Made by a program: the position numbers and the translations under genes
Notes under the pieces: model-generated
Told to the model about the DNA's origin: nothing
Databases searched by the model: none
Seen by the model: the letters and a program-made list of their open reading frames with translations, nothing else
Assembly: GCF_003086295.3 (NCBI RefSeq)
Contig: NC_092052.1
Coordinates: forward strand, 78,000,687-78,064,686
DNA length: 64,000 nt
Direction of reading: 5' to 3'
DNA from: Arachis hypogaea
Lineage: Eukaryota; Streptophyta; Magnoliopsida; Fabales; Fabaceae
Part shown: in pieces, positions 56,513-64,000 of the stretch
How the letters are laid out: every line of letters starts with the position of its first letter
Position numbering within the stretch: the first letter of the stretch is position 1

Positions 56513-59350
56513 CTACAGTGAGGGAAGCTTTTCATGCTTCCTCTCCATGGTTACAGAAGGAGAACCTTGTGTCTTATAGTTTGCAATGTCTGCAAACCAC
56601 AGAGCTTCCTGAATAGCAAACAATTGCTCATCCAGAAAGGTTTCAGAGATCTCAGTAGGAGGGAGGGATGCTCCTGCTACTGGTTCTATCCGGGACAGGT
56701 GATCAGCTACTTGATTCTCTGTTCCTTTTCTGTCTCTTATTTCTATATCAAACTCTTGCAGAAGCAACACCCATCTTATGAGCCTGGGCTTTGAATCCTG
56801 CTTTGTGAGTAGATATTTAAGAGCAGCATGGTCAGTATACACAATCACTTTTGATCCTACTAAATAGGATCTAAACTTGTCAATGGCATAAACCACTGCA
56901 AGTAATTCTTTTTCTGTGGTTGTGTAATTTTTCTGGGCATCATTTAAAACACTGCTAGCATAATAAATGACATGCAGAAGCTTGTTATGCCTCTGTCCCA
57001 ATACTGCACCAATGGTAGGTCACTGGCATCACACATTAGTTCGAAGGGTAATGTCCAGTCTGGTGCAGAAATAACTGGTGCTGTGACCAGCTTAGCTTTC
57101 AGGGTCTCAAACGCCTGCAGACACTTTGTGTCAAACACAAATGGCGTGTCAGCAGCTAGCAGATTGCTCAGAGGTTTTGCAATTTTTGAAAAATCTTTTA
57201 TAAACCTCCTATAGAATCCTGCATGCCCCAGAAAGCTTCTGATTGCCTTAACATTGGCAGGTGGTGGTAATTTTTCAATTACTTCAACTTTAGCTTGATC
57301 CACCTCTATTCCCTTGTTTGAAATTTTATGCCTAAGAACAATCCCTTCAGTCACCATAAAGTGACATTTTTCCCAATTTAAAACTAGGTTGGTCTCTTGG
57401 CATCTTTTCAGAACAAGTGCTAAATGGTTAAGGCAGGAGCTGAATGAGTCTCCAAATACTGAAAAGTCATCCATGAAGACTTCCAGAAACTTCTCTACCA
57501 TATCAGAGAAGATAGAGAGCATGCACCTCTGAAAGATTGCAGGTGCATTACACAGACCAAAAGGCATCTTTCTGTAGGCAAACACTCCAGAAGGACATGT
57601 GAATGCTGTTTTCTCTTGGTCCTGAGGATCTACTGCAATTTGGTTGTAACCTGAATAGCCATCTAAAAAGCAGTAATATTCATGACCTGCTAGTCTCTCT
57701 AGCATCTGGTCTATGAATGGTAAAGGAAAATGATCCTTCCTGGTGGCTGTATTGAGCCTTTTGTAGTCAATACACATACGCCACCATGTAACTGTTCTTG
57801 TAGGAACCAGTTCATTCTTTTCATTATGAACCACTGTCATTTCTCCCTTCTTAGGGACAACATGGAGAGGACTCACCTAGGGGCTATCAGAAATAGGATA
57901 GATAATCCCAGCCTCTAGTAACTTAGTGACCTCTTTCTGCACCACCTCCTTCATGGCGGGATTTAGCCGCCTCTGTCGTTGAACCACTGGCTTAGCATCA
58001 TCCTCCAATAGGATCTTGTGCATGCATCTGGCTGGGCTAATGCCCTTAAGATCACTTATGGACCACCCAAGAGCTGTCTTGTGTGTCTTTAGCACCTGAA
58101 TTAGTGCTTTCTCTTCCTGTGGCCCTAAAGCAAAGCTTATGATTACAGGAAAAGTGTCACCTTCTCCCAGAAATGCATATTTCAGGGATGGTGGTAGTGG
58201 TTTGAGCTCGGGTTTAGGAGGTTTCTCCTCTTCCTGAGGAGTTTTCAGAGGTTCTTTTATTTCCTCTGGTTCCTCCAGATCAGGCTGAACATCTTTAAAA
58301 ATGTCCTCTAGCTCTGATTCGAGACTCTCAGTCATATGGACCTCTTCCACCAGGGAGTCAATATTATCAACGCCCAGGCAGTCGTCTGATGTGTCTGGAT
58401 GTTGCATAGCTTTGACAACATTCAGCTTAAACTCATCCTCATTGACTCTCAGGGTTATCTCCCCTTTTTGGACGTCAATGAGGTTCGTCCAGTTGCTAGG
58501 AATGTCTTCCTAAAATGAGAGTTGCACTCTTGTGCTCCTCCATTTCCAGCACTACAAAGTCAGCAGGGAAGGCAAATGGCCTAACCTTGACAATCATGTC
58601 ATCAATTATGCCTGATGGGTATTTAATGGAGCCATCAGCAAGTTGAAGACAGATCCGGGTTGGTTTGACCTCTTCAGTCAAGCCAAGCTTTCTGATAGTG
58701 GATGCAGGGATTAGGTTGATGCTTGCCCCAAGATCACATAGATCTGTCTTGGTGCAGTTACCCTCTAATATGCATGGTATCATAAAGCTCTCGGGATCTT
58801 TAAGCTTTTCTGGGAAGCTTTTTAGAATGACTGCACTACATTCTTTAGTGAGGAGAACTCTTTCAGTTTCTCTCCAATCCTTCTTATGACTCAAGATATC
58901 TTTCATGAACTTGGCATAAGAGGGTATTTGCTCAAGTGCCTCTGCAAACAGAATCTTTATTTCAAGAGTCCTGAGATAGTCTGCAAAGCGGGCAAATTGC
59001 TTATCCTGCTCCTCTTTGCGGAGTTTTTGAGGATAAGGCATCTTGGCTTTGTATTCCTCAACCTTAGTTGCTGCAGGTTTATTTCCTAAAGAGGTAGGTT
59101 GAGAAGCCTTCTTGAGGGATTTATTATCAGCACTTGCAGGTGTCTGATCCCTCACTGGCATTTGAAAGCCAGGGTTGGAAGCTGGAGTGGCGTTAGACGC
59201 CAACTCCTCATCTGTTCCTGGCGTCTGAACGCCAGAACTGTGCTTCCTTTGGGCGTTCAATGCCAGTTTCTTGCTTGTTTCTGGCATTGAACGCCATTCC
59301 TGAGCATGGTTTGGGCGTTCAGCGCCAGCCTTCCACCCAATTTCTGACAT
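56513..59350 (-). pseudogene. pol: Element G: protease, RT and RNase H, frameshifted, no integrase
   Basis: Protease lies at 58496-59350 (DLGASINLIP active-site region, LILGR near its end). RT spans 58407-56944 with MPFGLCNAPA and the FMDD catalytic motif. RNase H lies at 57001-56513 ([30 protein letters not shown]). Frameshifts separate 58496/58407 and the RT/RNase H join near 57000; TAG near 57877 interrupts the RT frame. The frame ends 30 residues after VADHLSR. No zinc-binding or DDE integrase motif occurs in the 2 kb that follow. The N-terminal linker overlaps the palindromes at 59188-59361. Movement would have needed integrase from elsewhere. Confidence 0.87.
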
Positions 59351-59361
59351 TTTAGCGCCAG
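59188..59361 (-). repeat. GGCGTTNAACGCC palindromes inside G's gag-protease linker
   Basis: Six dyads, one with mirrored ends (CTGGCGTCTGAACGCCAG, 59218-59235), all within coding sequence. They are the same word as in G's LTRs and 3' region. Confidence 0.8.
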
Positions 59362-59485
59362 AATTATTTTTCCCCGAGGATGGAATTTGGGTAGTTTTCT
59401 CATTTCTTGGCTTCCTACTGCCTTGAGGTGGGGTATTTAATGTTTTCCCACTTCTTAATTGAACTGCTTGGCATTCTTCTATTAT

Positions 59486-60352
59486 TTATTTTGACAGCTG
59501 CTGCTTTGTTTGCTTTAATTGTTCTTCCATATTTATATTAGCCATCCTTCTCTCTTGTAGTCTCTCCTTGAATTCGGCTAACTGTTTTGTTAGAAAATCT
59601 AATTGCTGATTGAATTCAGTAGCTTGTTCAGCAGGATTGAGTTCAGTAGTCATTGTTTTAGCCTCTTCTTTCATGGAAGGTTCGCTGCTTAAGTACAGAT
59701 GCTGATTTCTGGCAACTGTATCAATGAGCTCTTGAGCTTCTTCAATTGTCTTCCTTATGTGGATAGATCCACCAACTGAGTAGTCTAGAGACATCTGAGC
59801 TCTTTCTGTAAGCCCATAATAGAAGATGTCTAGCTGAACCCACTCTGAAAACATCTCAGAGGGGCATTTTCTTAGCATCTCTCTGTATCTCTCCCAGGCA
59901 TCATAAAGAGATTCATTATCTCCTTGTTTAAAGCCTTGGATGTCCAGCCTTAGCTGTGTCATCCGTTTTGGAGGAAAGTATTGATTCAGGAATTTTTCTG
60001 TCAGCTATTTCCATGTCTTTATGCTAGCCTTAGGTTGGTTATTTAACCACCTCTTAGCTTGGTCTTTTACAGCAAATGGGAATAGTAATAATCTGTAGAC
60101 ATCCTGATCTACTTCCTTATCATGTACTGTGTCAGCAATTTGTAAAAACTGTGCCAGAAACTCTATAGGTTCTTCCTGTGGAAGACCGGAATACTGGCAA
60201 CTTTGCTGCACCATGATAATGAGCTAAGGATTCAACTCAAAGCTACTAACTCCAATGGAGGGTATACTGATACTACTCCCATATGAAGTAGTGGTGGGGT
60301 TAGCATATGACCCCAGAGTCCTTCTGGATTGTTCATTTCCACTTAGATCCAT
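59486..60352 (-). pseudogene. gag: Element G: gag, broken by stops
   Basis: Start MDLSGNEQSRR at 60352 on the minus strand. The gag domain spans 60214-59750 (EEPIEFLAQFLQIADT, RLLLFPFAVKDQAKRWLNN, ESLYDAWERYREMLRKCP). A C-terminal coiled-coil-like stretch follows (FLTKQLAEFKERLQERR). In-frame TAGs lie near 60227 and 60006. No zinc knuckle is visible. Confidence 0.83.
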
Positions 60353-61691
60353 GATGGAGAAAGGGAGATGATGTAAAATAGAGAAAAAATATTTTTATTT
60401 ATTTATTTATTTATTTATTTATTTCGAAAATAAAATAAATTAAAATAAAATAAATAAAAATGGGTGAAGATTTTCGAAAAATGGAGAGAGAGAAAGAAAA
60501 AAAATTGGTTAGAAAGTTTTGAAAAAGATATGATTTGAAAAATTTTGACCAAGTCAACCCAAGTAATTTGAAAATTATGAGAAAAGATAAGATAGAAGAT
60601 ATGATTTGTAAAAGATAAATATGATAGGAAAAAGATGTAATTGAAAATTAAAAAAATATAAAAGATATTTGAAAAAGATAAATTTGTTTTGAAAAAGATA
60701 TTGTGAAGATTTGAAAAAGATATTTATGAGTTGCAAAGATTTTAAGAAAGAAAAGATATAGATTTGTTTTGAAAAAGATATAAATTTTTTTTTAATCTTA
60801 AAAGGATAAGATTTGAAAAATTTTGAAATTGAAATCTGAATTTTTATAAATAAAAAAATCGAAAATATGGCTTAAAAATAGTTAGAAAAGATATTTTTTT
60901 TTGAATTTTGAATTTTATGATGAAAGAGAAAAACACATAAAAGACACAAGACTTAAAATTTTTAGATCTAATGCTCCTTGTTTTCGAAAATTTTGGAGGA
61001 AAAACACCAAGGAACACCAAACTTAAGAATTTTAAGATCAAGACACAAAGAAGACTCAAGAACACTTTGAAGATTCACAAGAACACCAAGAACAAAAGAA
61101 AGAACACCAAACTTCAAATTTTTAGAAGACCAAAATAACTTTTCGAAAATTATATAAAGATTAACAAAAAAACACCAAACTTAAAGTTTGGCACAAGATT
61201 AAATCAAGAAAATTTATTTTTGAAAAAGATTTTTAATAGAACCGGTGCCCAATCATCAAGAACATAAACCAATGCTCTAGCCAATTGAGCTGTAATGTAA
61301 CACTTGTTTTGAAGAGGTATATTTTCACTAACTAAAAATAAATTCCTTTTTGAAGACTAATGCTTTGGAAAAACACAAGAAAAACAAGAAAAGACACAGA
61401 ACAAGAAAAACTAAAAATCAAACAAGACAAATAAACAAGAACAACTTGAAGATCAAAGAACACAACTTCGAAAATTTAAAAGAAAAATATAGAATATGCA
61501 ATTGACACCAAACTTAGAACAAGACACTAAACTCACGAAAAAAATTAAAAATTGATAAAGAAAAATAATATTTTTAAAAAATTTTTGAAAAGAAAATAAA
61601 GGACTCAGAATATAATGACTCTATAGCAACAAAAATAAATTATTCATAATCTAAGCAACAAAATAAACCTTTAGTTGTTCAAACTCAAACA
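60353..61691 (-). other. Element G: 5' leader
   Basis: 1.3 kb of A/T-rich non-coding sequence between the primer site and gag. It contains a (TTTA)n run at about 60394-60424, many AACACCAAACTT words, and a tRNA-like segment at 61236-61300. Confidence 0.75.
61236..61300 (-). ncRNA. tRNA-like fragment of uncertain identity
   Basis: Minus strand ACAGCTCAATTGGCTAGAGC is a good D-arm/box A; about 30 bases later ACCGGTTCTATT resembles a worn box B/T-arm. The anticodon arm does not pair well, so no isotype is given. Confidence 0.4.
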
Positions 61692-61709
61692 ATCCCCAGC
61701 AACGGCGCC
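61692..61709 (-). other. Element G: primer-binding site, tRNA-Asp type
   Basis: Minus strand TGGCGCCGTTGCTGGGGA, one mismatch to the tRNA-Asp 3' end, next to the 5' LTR. Confidence 0.9.
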
Positions 61710-61715
61710 AAAAAC

Positions 61716-63230
61716 TTGGTGCACGAATTGTGAATCACACTTTTCACAATTCGTACTACTAACCAGCAAGTGCACTGGGTCGTCCAAGTAATACCTTACG
61801 TGAGTAAGGGTCGAATCCCACAGAGATTGTTGGTTTGAAGCAATCTCTGGTTATCTTGTAAATCTCAGTTAGGAGGTCAATTATAATTATCAGTTGACTT
61901 GAAATGAACAAGGGAACATAAAATAAATACTTGGTATGCAGTAATGGAGAATATGTTGGAGTTTTGGAGATGCTTTGTCTTCTGAATCTCTGCTTTCTCC
62001 CTGTCTTCTTCTTCACGCACGCAAGGTTCCTCCTATGGCAAGCTGTGTGTTGGTGGATCACCGTTGTCAATAGTTACCATCCGTCCTCTCAGTGAAAAAG
62101 GTCCAGGTGCGCTGTCACCGCACGACTAATCATGTGTCGGTTCTCGATCATGTCAGAATAGGATCCATTGATCCTTTTGCGTCTGTCACTACGCCCAACA
62201 GTCGCGAGTTTGAAGCTCGTCACAGTCATTGAATCCCTGAATCCTACTCGGAATACCACAGACAAGGTTTAGACTTTCCGGATTCTCAAGAATGCTGCCA
62301 ATGGATTCTAGCTTATACCACGAAGATTCTGATTAAGGAATCCAAGAGATATTCATTCAATCAAAAGTAGAACGGAGGTGGTTGTCAGGCACGCGTTCAT
62401 AGGTTGAGAATGGTGATGACTGTCACGGATCATCACATCCATGATATTGAAGTGCGAATGAACATCTTAGATAGAAACAAGCGTGTTTGAATAGAAAATA
62501 GAAATAGTTGCATTAATTCATCGAAACACAACAGAGCTCCTCACCCCCAACAATGGAGTTTAGAGACTCATGCCGTCAGAGATTACAAAGTTCAGATCTA
62601 AAATGTCATGAGATCCAAAATAAATCTCTAAAAGTTGTTTAAATACTAAACTAGTAACCTAGGTTTACAGAAAATGAGTAAACTATGATAGATAGTGCAG
62701 AAATCCACTTCTGGGGCCCACTTGGTGTGTGCTGGGGCTGAGATTTAAGCTTCTCACGTGCCGGGGCTGTTTTGGGCATTCAACGCCAGGTTGTAACCTG
62801 TTTCTGGCGTTGAACTCCAACTTGTAACTTGTTTCTGGCGCTGGATGCCAGACTGCAACATGGAACTGGCGTTGAACGCCAGTTTACGTCGTCTATCCTT
62901 GAGCAACTATTATATATTTCTGGAAAGCCCTGGATGTCTACTTTCCAACGCAATTTAGAGCGTGCCATTTGGAGTTCTGTAGCTCCAGAAAATCCACTTT
63001 GAGTGAAGGAAGGTCAGAATCCAACAGCATCAGCAGTCCTTTTTCAGCCTGAATCAGATTTTTGCTCAGTTCCCTCAATTTCAGCCAGAAAATACCTGAA
63101 ATCACAGAAAAACACACAAACTCATAGTAAAGTACAGAAATGTGATTTTTTTAAAAAACTAATAAAAATATACTAAAAACTAACTAAATCATACTAAAAA
63201 CTAAGTAAAAACAATGCCAAAAAGCGTATA
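61716..63230 (-). mobile_element. Element G: 5' LTR, lacking its outer 16 bases
   Basis: Matches 53043-54550 but ends at AAAGCGTATA; the last ATTATCCGCTCATCA (the TG end on the minus strand) is gone and LTR F resumes at about 63233. The palindromes lie at 62776-62882. Confidence 0.88.
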
Positions 63231-63765
63231 ACGGGCTCGGCAAGAGCTTCGCGTAGCCACTTACAGCACACGAATCAGAGCATCGTAGCTCGAGATATCG
63301 CGAGTTGAAGTGAATAGTGAATAGTATTTTAATGGAACCCTCACTCTCTTCTTCAATCTCTCTTCAGCTGGGTTTTGGTGTTTATGTGGCTGAAGGGTTC
63401 ACTTAAAGGACCTTTACATATGTTGGGCTTGGGCCCAACTTGGGCCCGGTCCAACCCGTTAGCGTTCTTAGTCCGTTTGGCCCAACTTCGGGCCAAACCT
63501 TTAAAATTAATGCCCAATTTTTGACTTCTAATATTTTTCTAAGGTTTTTTACTGTTTTCACTTTTTTTCACGCAGTACCGGGCAGACTTGAACCCGTTCG
63601 CAGTTTTTCATGGTTTTTCGCATAAAACTCATTTTCTAACTTAGAAAAACCTACTGAGTCCAAAAATCATATTCAAATCCTCAAATTCTCATTCTAACAT
63701 TTCAGAACCTAATTTGGGCAATATTAATTACTTAATTAAACGGTTAATTAAGCTCAGGTCTTACA

Positions 63766-63968
63766 CCAGGATTTGGGTGAAGTCTCCTCCTCAGACTCCT
63801 TAGAATGATTATGAATAGATTCTCGAGACCGTGCTCTTGACTAGGGGAAAAAGAGTTAATTCAGGAATCCAGGTCATCAAGACGTTGTTCAATCCTTGCG
63901 AGGACGCCAGTGAGTGCATCGACGCAGAATGTTAGTTGTGGATCGGGGTTCCCGTCATTGTTAGCCAT
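63766..63968 (-). pseudogene. gag: Element E: gag, N-terminal part
   Basis: Minus strand from 63968: MANNDGNPDPQLTFCVDALTGVLARIEQRLDDLDS, then TGA. This is a typical chromovirus gag start. CCAGG at 63766-63770 is the right target duplication of LTR F. E's 5' LTR lies outside the window. Confidence 0.78.
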
Positions 63969-64000
63969 CAATGAACCTATGAAAAAAAAATAAAGACCTC

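Larger units (their letters stand above)
53043..63232 (-). mobile_element. Element G: Athila-like retrotransposon lacking integrase
   Basis: Both LTRs, Asp-type primer site, gag, protease, RT, RNase H, a 2-kb 3' non-coding region and a polypurine tract are present on the minus strand. It is inserted in LTR F. The left flank is AAGGC (53038-53042); the right flank is damaged. By eye the LTR pair differs by several per cent, so the insertion is older than the A/B duplication. Confidence 0.88.
49987..63765 (-). mobile_element. Solo LTR F, about 3.6 kb, split by element G
   Basis: Consists of 49987-53042 and 63233-63765. Both ends show TGTAA/TTACA and the CCAGG duplication. Read on the minus strand it begins TGTAAGACCTGAG and ends AGGGTGTTACA, so transcription would be minus-ward. 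It holds the hairpin/splice block (50460-50514), a palindrome array (51645-51985) and a (TA)n at 52791-52814. It shares end sequences with family 1 and is likely also a Tekay/Del-type LTR. No gene apart from those of G. Confidence 0.87.

Overview
The window is plant nuclear DNA made almost wholly of nested, broken LTR retrotransposons. No host protein gene is visible. A legume, most likely peanut (Arachis), is my best guess: the LTR styles, the CTGGCGTTNAACGCCAG-type motifs and the Athila-like plus long-LTR chromovirus mix look like Arachis repeats. That is recollection, not a search.

Layout. (1) 1-11303, copy A: the right part of a long LTR (family 1) with an initiator-Met-type primer site, fused to a truncated Athila-like Ty3/gypsy element (LTR tail, Asp-type primer site, gag, pol, env-like ORF). 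(2) 11304-12303 is a run of exactly 1000 N. (3) 12304-14149: the 3' end and part of the LTR of a second Athila-like subfamily, broken at 14150 by a family-1 LTR. (4) 14150-29685, copy B: the same chimera as A, offset by about 16.7 kb and about 0.5% different by eye in gag, now with its 3' LTR. (5) 29686-36585, element C: Athila-like pol remains interrupted by a 3836-bp solo family-1 LTR with a CGTAA target duplication. (6) 36586-39505, element D on the minus strand: an Athila-derived element with a tyrosine/proline-rich, acidic gag-like ORF. (7) 39506-41588: two LTR fragments. (8) 41589-42650: a decayed Mutator-like transposase. (9) 43196-44903: a terminal-inverted-repeat element with TTC/GAA-rich arms. 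(10) 44927-64000, element E (chromovirus-like, minus strand). Its gag is split by F, a solo LTR with a CCAGG target duplication, and F is split by G, an Athila-like element (minus strand) that has gag, protease, RT and RNase H but no integrase.

The genes are retroelement genes: gag packages RNA, pol (protease, RT, RNase H, integrase) copies and inserts it, and the Athila group carries an extra env-position ORF behind an apparent intron. Nearly all are broken, largely by stops at former CAG, CAA or CGA codons, as expected from deamination of methylated cytosine.

The most interesting signals are non-coding structures repeated in divergent families. A hairpin with an RGGA loop sits just before the polypurine tract and often occurs twice per element. 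The stems differ between families but stay paired. Arrays of family-specific paired palindromes lie in LTRs and after pol. A branchpoint/hairpin/3' splice-site block is shared by three long-LTR families. A hairpin minisatellite in the family-1 LTR shows compensatory stem changes.
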